Shown: one piece after another, positions 1-9,093 of the stretch
Numbering within the stretch: position 1 is the stretch's first letter
Layout: the number at the start of each line of letters is the position of its first letter
From: Chryseobacterium gleum
Lineage (GTDB): Bacteria; Bacteroidota; Bacteroidia; Flavobacteriales_D; Crocinitomicaceae
Assembly (NCBI GenBank): GCA_945888625.1
Contig: CAMDAH010000007.1
Location: forward strand, 1 to 64,000
Direction: 5' to 3'
DNA length: 64,000 nt
Notes under the pieces: generated by a model
Databases searched by the model: none
What the model was told of the DNA's origin: nothing
Seen by the model: the letters and a program-made list of their open reading frames with translations, nothing else
Made by a program: the position numbers and the translations under genes

Positions 1-1887
1 AATTTGAACTATTTCATCTGATGGACCTCCGGCATATAAATTAATGTCATCTAAATAGAAATTATTTCCTCCTTCTCCTTCAAATCGAAAACGCATTCTA
101 AAATCTGAAGTGAAATAATTATTTGTCACATTCGGCATATGAACCGTTACCCAATCATCGTTTGAAGTTGGAGCCCAAGAACTTCCTGATGCATAAGGTG
201 ATAATAGATTGCCGCTAATTGTTTTTCGCTGCGCCCAAGTATTACCACAATTATTTGTAATAAAAACCTTCAAGTATTCGAAATCATCAACCGTTCTTTT
301 TCGGTATGCATAACGAAAACTCAAGGTCACTATACCGCTATCTGGAATAATGGAGAGGTCAATCGGCGCACTAATTAATTCGTCAATATTGGACGGATTC
401 TGATCAAAATTACCCAATTTAGCACAGTTGGAACCAGAATGCGACGTTCCACTTACAAGCATAAAATCATTGTTGTTATTTGGGTTATATATTTCCCAGT
501 TTGGCAAATTTGCAAGCGTCGTGTAGGATTCAAAACCTTCCCAAAAAGGAAGCGATGTTGCAGATGGTAAGACACGGATGTAATTAGTTTTCGTTTCAAT
601 GTCATTGGTCGTTCCATCGGTTGCAGTAAGCGTAACAGGATATAAGCCAGGTAGATTATACGTTACGATTGGATTAGCAATAGAAGATGAGGATGGATTG
701 CCACCTATAAAACTCCAAACTCGGCTAGTTACTAAATTAAACGAAGCATCTAAAAACTCGACAGACTGACCTTGACAAATAGTTGTTTGATCTGCCGTAA
801 AATCAGCGTTACACAACGTGAGCAGGCCTCCTGCACCGGTCGCTAAGAGATTAGGAGCCGACCATAAATTAGATCGTCCAGTATTATTAGATTGTAAAGC
901 CGTTCGCATGCGTGTTTTTTGTCCTTCAGTAAACATTTTAGAACAATACGAGTAATCCATGTAATTTTCCACATTGTCGCGGATATCAAATCCCCAATAT
1001 GCATTATCCGAATTACAGGTATTGGAATTCAAAACACAGGCCTGTACACCAATACAATTGGGGGTGTCGGCAACGCCATCATCTGTATCGCAATTGCTCG
1101 CAAGAGCCGGATTATTTGTAGAGCCCCAGGTATGTGGTAAATTTAACCAGTGACCTACTTCATGTGTTAATACCCTCGCATGAGAGACAGAACTTGTGCC
1201 TACAGAACCCAAATAATTATGTAATAACCAAATACCATTAGTCATATTAGTGGCCGAATTACCAGATGGATAAGAAGTATAACCTGCAGCGCCACCAATA
1301 TCGCCACAAACAAAGACATTCAGGTAATTATTTCCTGGCCATTGCCCTTGAAAAACGTTATTTTCATTAATTACAACACCTACCTGATCATCCCCATTGT
1401 CGCCTAAGTAACTGTAGGGAGACAAGGTTCGTGTTACGCCATTGAAACAAGCACCATTTGGCGCTTTAGTCGCTAGTACAAATTCCACTTCGATATCTGC
1501 CGGCATCCCAAGAAATTCAGCATGAACAGTTAAAGCATCAAGATTTTGAAGTCTAAAATCGCGGTTTAAGTTGGCTAAGCCACTTACAATTTGCTCATGC
1601 GTAATGTTTTCAATTCCATTGTTATGGAGCACGTGAAAAACTACAGGGATTTTATAAACTATTCCCTTTTCTATTGGGTCTTTGGTTGCTTTTTGGTATT
1701 CTGCCTCGTCTTTTGCAAACTGCACAGCAAAAGCGGAATCCTTTAGTGACTCAATTAGTTTAATATGTTGATGGCAATACTCGACACTTTCTCCTTCCCT
1801 AGCATTCGATGCATCAAATGGTTTTTTCTGGGCTAAAATCGAAATAGATGATGCAATAAAACAAGATAAAAAAAGAATTTTTTTCAT
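1..1887 (-). CDS. M43-family (pappalysin-like) zinc metalloprotease with PKD domain, C-terminus truncated by window edge
   Basis: Reverse-strand frame stays open from ATG at 1887 to position 1 (629 codons). N-terminus MKKILFLSCFIASSISILAQKKPFD (signal peptide), zinc motif HEVGHWLNLPH, FWEGFE domain; paralogous along its whole length to 1914..4076. Missing from the ORF track because no stop lies in the window. Confidence 0.9.
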   Translation of the reverse strand, partial: MKKILFLSCFIASSISILAQKKPFDASNAREGESVEYCHQHIKLIESLKDSAFAVQFAKDEAEYQKATKDPIEKGIVYKIPVVFHVLHNNGIENITHEQIVSGLANLNRDFRLQNLDALTVHAEFLGMPADIEVEFVLATKAPNGACFNGVTRTLSPYSYLGDNGDDQVGVVINENNVFQGQWPGNNYLNVFVCGDIGGAAGYTSYPSGNSATNMTNGIWLLHNYLGSVGTSSVSHARVLTHEVGHWLNLPHTWGSTNNPALASNCDTDDGVADTPNCIGVQACVLNSNTCNSDNAYWGFDIRDNVENYMDYSYCSKMFTEGQKTRMRTALQSNNTGRSNLWSAPNLLATGAGGLLTLCNADFTADQTTICQGQSVEFLDASFNLVTSRVWSFIGGNPSSSSIANPIVTYNLPGLYPVTLTATDGTTNDIETKTNYIRVLPSATSLPFWEGFESYTTLANLPNWEIYNPNNNNDFMLVSGTSHSGSNCAKLGNFDQNPSNIDELISAPIDLSIIPDSGIVTLSFRYAYRKRTVDDFEYLKVFITNNCGNTWAQRKTISGNLLSPYASGSSWAPTSNDDWVTVHMPNVTNNYFTSDFRMRFRFEGEGGNNFYLDDINLYAGGPSDEIVQI

Positions 1888-1913
1888 TTTACAATTGACT
1901 TTATTTATTGTAA

Positions 1914-4076
1914 TCATTTGATTACAAAAGGTAAGGTCTTAAAGTGATCATCTGACATAATTTTCAAAAAGTAAGAACCTGCAGCAAAGATCCGAGTGTC
2001 AAGCAAGACCAAGTTTGATCCCTGGACAGCATTCACTAGGTTATTTTGAATTATTTTTCCTGTTATATCCATCACTTGAAATTGCATGTTTTTATTTTTT
2101 GAAGCACTAAAACTTACATTCAGTTCACCATCAGTTGGATTAGGATAAAGCGAAAGATCATTAATGCTTTCATTGAATTCATTTATACCTAACACTATTT
2201 CATTGGAAGGTGCACCAGAATATAAATTAATATCATCTAAATAGAAATTGTTCCCCCCCTCACCTTCGAATCGAAACTTAACTTTAAAATCTTGACTATA
2301 ATAATTGCTGGTCACATTGGTAACATGAACTGTTACCCAATCAGCATTTGATGCCGGCGCCCATGAATTTCCTGTAAACAAAGAAGATAATTGATTTCCT
2401 CCTAAGGTTTTACGTTGTGCCCAAGTTGTTCCACAATCACTAGAAATAAATACTTTTAAATATTCGTAATCCCCGCTTGTTTTTTTACGGTAAGCATAGC
2501 GAAAACTCAAGGTTACAATTCCGTTAGCTGGAATAACTGATAAATCAATTGGAGCAGAAATTAGTTCATCTACACTCGAAGGTGCCTGACCGAAATTAAC
2601 CAATTTGGCACATTTTGAACCTGTATAGGCAATTGCAGGATCAAGAACAAAGGCATTATTATTATTAGGGTTGTAAATTTCCCAGTTTGGTAGATTTGCA
2701 AGAGAAGTATACGATTCAAAACCTTCCCAGAAAGGCAAGTTCACAGCTGTAGGAAGTACACGAATATAATTCGTTTTTGTCTCAACATCAGTTGTTGTTC
2801 CATCGGTTGCAGATAGGGTTACAGCATATAGTCCAGGTTGAGAATAAGTTACTGTAGGGTTTGAAGAAGTTGATGTACTTGGACTACCACCAGTGAAAGT
2901 CCACGTTCGACCTGAAACTATATTATATGAAGCATCCGTAAATTGTACTGATTCTCCCGTACAAATCGTTGTTCTGTCTGCATTGAAATCAGCAGCACAA
3001 AGCGTCAAAACACCTGTAGCGCCAGTAGCTGTTAAGTTTGACGCAGACCATAAATTTGATCGTCCGGTATTATTCGATTGTAGGGCTGTTCGCATTCTTG
3101 TTTTTTGACCTTCCGTAAACATTTTTGAACAATAAGAGTAATCCATGTAGTTTTCTACATTATCTCGAATATCGAATCCCCAATAAGCATTATCGGAATT
3201 ACAGGTATTAGAACTCATAACGCAGGCCTGTACCCCAATACAATTTGGTGTATCTGTAACATTATCATCCGTTGAACAACTAGTTGCATTTCCAGGATTA
3301 TTATTACTACCCCATGTATGGCTAAGATTTAACCAATGACCTACTTCGTGAGTCAATGTGCGGCTCGAGCCAGCAGAACTCGTGCCAATTGACCCCAAAT
3401 AATTATGAAGAAGCCAGATACCATTCGACATACTAGTAGCAGAAGCAAATGACGGATTCGTTGTATAGCCTGCAGCTCCTCCGATTTCACCACAAACAAA
3501 AACATTCAAATATTTATTGCCTGGCCAAGACCCTTGGTACACATTATTGCCATTTTTGATTGCCGTTACTTGAGCACTCCCACTAGATCCGTCATAACTC
3601 AAAGCAGACATGGTACGTGTTACCCCATTAAAACATGCGCCATTTGGTGCCTTAGTAGCTAATACAAATTCCACCTCGATATCTGCAGGCATTCCTTGAA
3701 ATTCCGCGTGCACATTTGCTGCATCCGCGTTTAAAAGTCTAAAGTCTCGGTTTAAAATAAATAATCCATTCTCAATTTGTTCGTGCGTAATGTTTTCGAC
3801 TCCGTTATTGTGCAGGATATGAAAAACTACTGGGATTTTATATACTATTGCTTTAGGAACCGAACCCTTTTTTAACAATTGTTCAAATTCTAAGTCGTCT
3901 TGTTTTTTTATAAGAACAAAAGCTGGGTCTTTCATATACTCCATTAATTTTATATGTTGGTGGCAATATTCTATATTCTCGCCTTCACGAGCATTGGTAA
4001 TATCGAAGGGTTTATTCTGTGCTGTAAGTCCAAATAACTGAAAAACTATTAGAAAAAGGAGTAAATTTTTTAACAT
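1914..4076 (-). CDS. M43-family zinc metalloprotease with PKD domain and T9SS type-A C-terminal sorting domain
   Basis: Signal peptide, HEVGHWLNLSHTWG zinc motif, PKD-like repeat, C-terminal SLYPNPTDGELNVSF...GSYFLKI. Confidence 0.92.
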   Translation of the reverse strand: MLKNLLLFLIVFQLFGLTAQNKPFDITNAREGENIEYCHQHIKLMEYMKDPAFVLIKKQDDLEFEQLLKKGSVPKAIVYKIPVVFHILHNNGVENITHEQIENGLFILNRDFRLLNADAANVHAEFQGMPADIEVEFVLATKAPNGACFNGVTRTMSALSYDGSSGSAQVTAIKNGNNVYQGSWPGNKYLNVFVCGEIGGAAGYTTNPSFASATSMSNGIWLLHNYLGSIGTSSAGSSRTLTHEVGHWLNLSHTWGSNNNPGNATSCSTDDNVTDTPNCIGVQACVMSSNTCNSDNAYWGFDIRDNVENYMDYSYCSKMFTEGQKTRMRTALQSNNTGRSNLWSASNLTATGATGVLTLCAADFNADRTTICTGESVQFTDASYNIVSGRTWTFTGGSPSTSTSSNPTVTYSQPGLYAVTLSATDGTTTDVETKTNYIRVLPTAVNLPFWEGFESYTSLANLPNWEIYNPNNNNAFVLDPAIAYTGSKCAKLVNFGQAPSSVDELISAPIDLSVIPANGIVTLSFRYAYRKKTSGDYEYLKVFISSDCGTTWAQRKTLGGNQLSSLFTGNSWAPASNADWVTVHVTNVTSNYYSQDFKVKFRFEGEGGNNFYLDDINLYSGAPSNEIVLGINEFNESINDLSLYPNPTDGELNVSFSASKNKNMQFQVMDITGKIIQNNLVNAVQGSNLVLLDTRIFAAGSYFLKIMSDDHFKTLPFVIK

Positions 4077-4171
4077 AATATTTGATGTGTTAAATTTTTT
4101 TGTAAAGTTAAAATAATTTTTAAAGTATCAAAATAGCTGTATTAATAACCATTAAACAATAACTTTGTTCT

Positions 4172-4684
4172 ATGAAATCAAAAACAGCAAAAGAGACACT
4201 GTCCATTACAACGATAATGGTTTTACCAAACGACACAAATACCCAGGGCAATCTCTTTGGAGGTCAATTATTAGCGTGGATGGATGTTATTTCGAGCGTT
4301 GCCGCTCAACGGCATTGTAAACGCGTTGTGGTGACCGCCTCAGTCAATAACGTATCATTTCAGAAGCCAATCAAACATGCTTCAATTGTAACCCTACAAG
4401 CAAAAGTTTCACGTGCTTTTTCTACTTCAATGGAAATTTTTGTTGACGTTTTTGTTGAGGACAATATTACGGGAGCAAGCGAAAAATGCAATGAGGCGAT
4501 ATACACCTTTGTTGCAGTAGATCAAAACGGAAACCCAATTAACGTTCCAGCACTTATTCCAGAGACCGAAGAGGAAAAAAAACGATTCGAAGGTGCGCTA
4601 AGACGAAAACAATTAAGCCTTATTCTTGCAGGTAAAATGAAAGCCTCAGAAGCTACAGAATTAAAAAAACTTTTTTTAGAATAA
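4172..4684 (+). CDS. Acyl-CoA thioesterase, hotdog fold
   Basis: MVLPNDTNTQGNLFGGQLLAWMD motif typical of the YciA/BACH acyl-CoA hydrolases. Confidence 0.88.
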   Translation: MKSKTAKETLSITTIMVLPNDTNTQGNLFGGQLLAWMDVISSVAAQRHCKRVVVTASVNNVSFQKPIKHASIVTLQAKVSRAFSTSMEIFVDVFVEDNITGASEKCNEAIYTFVAVDQNGNPINVPALIPETEEEKKRFEGALRRKQLSLILAGKMKASEATELKKLFLE

Positions 4685-6082
4685 ATGAAAAATCTCGTTT
4701 TTTGCTTTTTACTACTAAATTTTACTTGGACTACTTTCGCACAAAAAACAATAACAGGTGATTGGCATGGTCTGGTTTCGCTCGGTGCCCAGCAACTTGC
4801 TTTGATTTTACATGTTCAACAAGACGGCGAAAAATTTTTAGGCACCTTAGATAGCCCTGACCAAAAAGCTTTTGGTATTAACATAGATAAATTGAGTTTT
4901 GAAAAGGGAGTTTTTCACTTTGAAGTAACAAAAATAGGCGTGAGTTACACGGGAGACCTTAACGACTCAGTTATTAACGGGATTTTTTCTCAAGGCTACT
5001 TTAAAACGCCAATGGAATTAAAAAGGCAAGTAATTGCCAAAAAAATAATCCTTCGGTCTCAAGAGCCCAAAGCCCCGTTTAATTACGTTCAGGAAGATAT
5101 CAATTTCCAACATCAAAGTACTAATTTCAACCTTTCTGGCAGCGTTACAAAACCACTTGTTGGCACAAATTTTCCAGCTGTTATTCTTATCAGTGGCAGT
5201 GGACCGCAAGACCGTAATGAAGAAATACAAGGCCACAAACCTTTTCTTATTATTGCCGACTACCTGAGTAAAAAAGGATTTCTAGTGCTGCGTTACGATG
5301 ATAGAGGAACGGGGAAATCTGGAGGTCAATTTGAGGGGGCAACTTCAATAGACCTAGCCAGTGACGCTTCATCGGCAATTGCTTACTTAAAGACGAGAAA
5401 AGATGTTGACTCGCAAAAAATCATATTAATAGGACATAGCGAAGGAGGTATGTTAGCAACGATGTTAGCTGCTGAAGACAAAAGTATCCATGCTATTGTA
5501 CTTTTAGCAGGTCTCGGTATTTCTGGGTATCAGGTTTTATTAAAACAACAAGCACTTATCGCAAAAGTGAACGGAGTTAGTGATACAGAAATTGAAGAGG
5601 CAAGAAAAATAAACGCTGCTTTATTTGATGTAATTATAAAAGCAAAAGATTTAGAAAGTGCAAAACGTCCAGTTGAAAAATTCTTAACAAAAACAAGCAA
5701 AAAATTATCCAAAGAAACACTCAAAGAATACGAAAACGAAGATGCGTTTGTAAAAGCATACATGGACGCTTTCCTGGCTCCATGGATGTTTACTTTTCTT
5801 CGTTACGACCCAAAGAATGATTTTTCCAAAATTAGCTGTCACGTATTGGCTATGAATGGGTCCAAAGATTTGCAGGTGAGCCCACAAGAAAACCTGTTGG
5901 CAATGAATCAATTTATTAATTATACAGGAAAGAAAAAAGAAGTTCTTGAGCTCCCCAATTTAAACCATTTGTTTCAACATTGCGAGACCGGAAACATCAC
6001 TGAATACGGTGAAATAGATGAAACATTCGCTGTTGATGCACTCGAAAAAATAGTCCGCTTTTTAGCTGCTACCTTACCTTAA
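4685..6082 (+). CDS. Secreted alpha/beta hydrolase (S33-like)
   Basis: Signal peptide; VILISGSGPQDRNEE, LRYDDRGTGKSGG, GHSEGG nucleophile elbow, late NLNHLFQ His. Confidence 0.88.
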   Translation: MKNLVFCFLLLNFTWTTFAQKTITGDWHGLVSLGAQQLALILHVQQDGEKFLGTLDSPDQKAFGINIDKLSFEKGVFHFEVTKIGVSYTGDLNDSVINGIFSQGYFKTPMELKRQVIAKKIILRSQEPKAPFNYVQEDINFQHQSTNFNLSGSVTKPLVGTNFPAVILISGSGPQDRNEEIQGHKPFLIIADYLSKKGFLVLRYDDRGTGKSGGQFEGATSIDLASDASSAIAYLKTRKDVDSQKIILIGHSEGGMLATMLAAEDKSIHAIVLLAGLGISGYQVLLKQQALIAKVNGVSDTEIEEARKINAALFDVIIKAKDLESAKRPVEKFLTKTSKKLSKETLKEYENEDAFVKAYMDAFLAPWMFTFLRYDPKNDFSKISCHVLAMNGSKDLQVSPQENLLAMNQFINYTGKKKEVLELPNLNHLFQHCETGNITEYGEIDETFAVDALEKIVRFLAATLP

Positions 6083-7068
6083 TTAAGATCGTCAGCTATT
6101 GCGTTAAGATCTTGCTTATTCATACAATCGAAATGACCTTTGGGGCAATTTTGATAGCCAATTTTGGAGCAAGGCCTACACGCTAAATTAGAAACTTGAT
6201 GAATCTTTACAGCATTTTCGCTCGAAGGTCGGTAAGGGTACATGCCAAAAGCAGGTACTGTATTGCCCCAAATTGAAATAATTGGAACGGCGAACATGGC
6301 AGTAATATGCATTAATCCAGTATCGTTTGTAAGCACGCGATTCGCTTTTGAAACGACACTTGCTGCACTAAGCAGACTTAACTCACCACAAAAACTATGT
6401 ATATTTTTCGCGGGAAGTGCTGCCATTAATTTTTGTGCCTCTACCTTTTCATCTTCCCCACCAAGCAGTGCAATAGGTAAATTACAGTTCGTCAATACCT
6501 GAATTAAGGAGGCAACTGGAAATTTTTTAGTTGCAAATTGTCCCCCCATAACGACGGCAAGAAATGAACCGGGTAATAAATCGTAGTGCTTTAGGTCAAT
6601 TTCTGCTGACTTGGGTATGCTAAAAACAGTGTTATTTTGGTCATTTTTAATGCCTAAATCCTTAAAGGTGAATATGTAGCGATCAACTAGGTGTCGTTTT
6701 GGCAGCTTGTTCAACTTAAAGTAAGTCAGCAACCATTTCTGCAAATTAAGTTTATCAACTCTTTTTATTCGCGCACCAAAGATACCCGCAGTGAGTAAAC
6801 GTGTCCTTAAATTATTATGTAAATCAATGATATGCGTATACTTTTCCGCTCGAATTGCACATCTTGTTTGCATTAAATCCCCCTCAAAAAAGAGTGTTTT
6901 ATCATGAAAGGTAGAAGCTTGTAGTAATTCGGCATAGGTTGATTTGGTAAGAAAATGAATTTCCGCATTAGGGTGTTTTTCTCTCAAGCAGCGAAGCGCA
7001 TGAAAAGTTAGCACAATATCGCCAATAGAACTAAAGCGAATAACTAATACCTTCAGTTCTTTTCCCAT
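6079..7068 (-). CDS. Glycosyltransferase family 9 (ADP-heptose:LPS heptosyltransferase-like)
   Basis: KVLVIRFSSIGDIVLTFHALRCLREKHP N-terminus and NDTGLMHITAMFAVPIISIWG motif. Confidence 0.9.
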   Translation of the reverse strand: MGKELKVLVIRFSSIGDIVLTFHALRCLREKHPNAEIHFLTKSTYAELLQASTFHDKTLFFEGDLMQTRCAIRAEKYTHIIDLHNNLRTRLLTAGIFGARIKRVDKLNLQKWLLTYFKLNKLPKRHLVDRYIFTFKDLGIKNDQNNTVFSIPKSAEIDLKHYDLLPGSFLAVVMGGQFATKKFPVASLIQVLTNCNLPIALLGGEDEKVEAQKLMAALPAKNIHSFCGELSLLSAASVVSKANRVLTNDTGLMHITAMFAVPIISIWGNTVPAFGMYPYRPSSENAVKIHQVSNLACRPCSKIGYQNCPKGHFDCMNKQDLNAIADDLN

Positions 7069-7072
7069 AGCG

Positions 7073-8431
7073 TTAGGAATTAATTGTCATTTTAACCTTA
7101 ACGCCTTTACCTATTTTGGAGTTATATTCACAATTAATATTTGACATCTTCATTCTATATTGAATATTTTGCATGCCCATACCTGATTGGGCTGTTTCAA
7201 CATCAAAGCCAATCCCGTTATCTTCCAAGGAAATGAAAATTTGATCCGAAGATTTTTCCATAACAAAAGTCATTTCTGTAGCTTGAGAATGTTTTAAGGT
7301 ATTATTAATTAATTCCTGAATAACTCTAAATAAATTAATCCTATCCACGTTATCCAGCGATTTTTCATCGATGCCTTTTTGAATTTTTACAATAAATTTT
7401 ATCTCTCCTATGGAATTAATTCGATTGGCAAATCGATCGATTGCATTTAAAAACCCATGTTCTAATTCAGGGGGATTAAGCGCGTAAGCAATTTCTTTGA
7501 TTGATCGAATACTTGACTGTAACAAACTTGAAATTTCATTAAACTGTGCTTCTTCTTCTTGTTGTGGGGTGATGTTTTGAAAAAGTAAATTCAATAGGAC
7601 GAGTTGTTGCCCTAAGCCATCATGCAATTCCCTAGCAATTTTTTTCTTTTCCCTTTCTTCCGCTTGTGTAATTACATCAAACTTTTGCTTTTCGAACTTC
7701 AATTCTTCCGTTCTATCAATCACCAAAGCAATATATGCTCCAACCTCATTTTCCAATTTATTGATAACGATTTCATTAATAATTTCTCTCCCTTTAATCG
7801 TTTTTTGTTTTAACCGTTTTTTTATAAAATTAGAAGTGGTGTTTATTTCTATTCGTTGATCCTGAAAAAAATTAAAACTATACATTGATTTCCCAATCAT
7901 ATCGTCGATTTGGGCTTCGTATAGATTCAATGCGGCAGGATTTGCCATGACAATGGTTAGAGAATCATCAATGAGACGAAGAACAGGTAAAGGAGACCGG
8001 TTAAAAACATCCCTGTATTTTTTTTCGGAATTATAAATTCCTATTCGAAAAGTTCTACGAAGTATTCCATAACGAATGGTTTTATCTAATAATTGAGAAT
8101 TAACTTCTGTTTTTAACACGTAATCTTGCGCACCCTTAGCTACGATTTGTAAAGCAAGATCCTTATCATTAAGACCAGACAGAATTATAATAGATGCTAA
8201 TTCGTATAACTTATTGATTTCATCGTAAGTATTAATTCCACTAGAGTCGCAAATACTTAAATCCAACAAAACCACCTCTGCGTCGAATGCTATTTTAGCC
8301 TCTCGTGCTTCGCATAAAGAACTAACAATTAAAACACTTTGCAAATCATAACCCAACATTTCAAGTTGATGCTGAACCAGGTGAGCAAAAGACAAGTCAT
8401 CTTCAACGATTAAGATTCTAACAGCCTCCAT
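7073..8431 (-). CDS. Hybrid signalling protein: N-terminal receiver domain, PAS domain, NarX/LytS-type histidine kinase
   Basis: Receiver: ILIVEDD, VVLLDLS, ILSG, YVLKTE; PAS-like PLPVLRLIDDSLTIVMANPAAL; H-box EREKKKIARELHDGLGQQL; HATPase IQELINNTLKHSQA and DNGIGFD. Confidence 0.9.
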   Translation of the reverse strand: MEAVRILIVEDDLSFAHLVQHQLEMLGYDLQSVLIVSSLCEAREAKIAFDAEVVLLDLSICDSSGINTYDEINKLYELASIIILSGLNDKDLALQIVAKGAQDYVLKTEVNSQLLDKTIRYGILRRTFRIGIYNSEKKYRDVFNRSPLPVLRLIDDSLTIVMANPAALNLYEAQIDDMIGKSMYSFNFFQDQRIEINTTSNFIKKRLKQKTIKGREIINEIVINKLENEVGAYIALVIDRTEELKFEKQKFDVITQAEEREKKKIARELHDGLGQQLVLLNLLFQNITPQQEEEAQFNEISSLLQSSIRSIKEIAYALNPPELEHGFLNAIDRFANRINSIGEIKFIVKIQKGIDEKSLDNVDRINLFRVIQELINNTLKHSQATEMTFVMEKSSDQIFISLEDNGIGFDVETAQSGMGMQNIQYRMKMSNINCEYNSKIGKGVKVKMTINS

Positions 8432-9093
8432 TACTCCACTTTACTAAACATCACCTTTTCTTTATCAACAATATCGCTAAGACCTTTAAAAATAGTTGCC
8501 TTATCTTCATCACGGATGCAATTTGTGGGAAAAGACAATTGCAATTCCTTTATGTAATCAAAATAAATGGTTTGCTGCTCGATACTAACTTTTCTTAATC
8601 CTTCAAAATAAAGCACAGTAACCTCTCTATCGCTAACAATTAGTGCTTTAGAACTCAACCCAATTCGAAATCTGCCTTTATACCCCAATAAAATGAAAAC
8701 AATGTTATCGATTGAAAAGCTGATTAAAACAAGAGAGGGAATAAGCGCCAAACTTGTCAAATTAAAAATAGAAAAAGCAAGGAAAAGCATTACACTCGAC
8801 TCGATTAAATTATAGGTAACCACCCTTCTTTTTCGTGAAGTACTTACCTCAAAAGAAAATAAAAAACGATCTGTCGTATTCACTATTTTCATTCCCATCC
8901 AGCGCTTTACGCTACGTCTTAAAGCAATAAGTCCCATAAGCGATGCTAATATTAGGAAGGCTTCGTCGACGAAAGATAAGTTTTTGCCCGATGTTCGTAG
9001 TAATTCAACAGGAAGATCAAACCCAACAATAATTGTTAAAATAATTAATGGAAACGTCAGCGCTAAAAGAATAGCGTTTACAAAACTATTCAT
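8431..9093 (-). CDS. Hypothetical membrane protein
   Basis: 220 aa, several hydrophobic segments; start/stop overlaps with both neighbours; no family recognised. Confidence 0.7.
   Translation of the reverse strand: MNSFVNAILLALTFPLIILTIIVGFDLPVELLRTSGKNLSFVDEAFLILASLMGLIALRRSVKRWMGMKIVNTTDRFLFSFEVSTSRKRRVVTYNLIESSVMLFLAFSIFNLTSLALIPSLVLISFSIDNIVFILLGYKGRFRIGLSSKALIVSDREVTVLYFEGLRKVSIEQQTIYFDYIKELQLSFPTNCIRDEDKATIFKGLSDIVDKEKVMFSKVE

Noticed and set aside
919-1140. ORF on + strand (73 aa)
   Set aside because: Antisense to the M43 protease coding frame; no signal, family or start context. The same reasoning applies to most track ORFs of 60-110 aa lying opposite clear genes (e.g. 2893-3108, 5018-5236, 11003-11362, 13160-13444, 42704-43018, 56744-57049).
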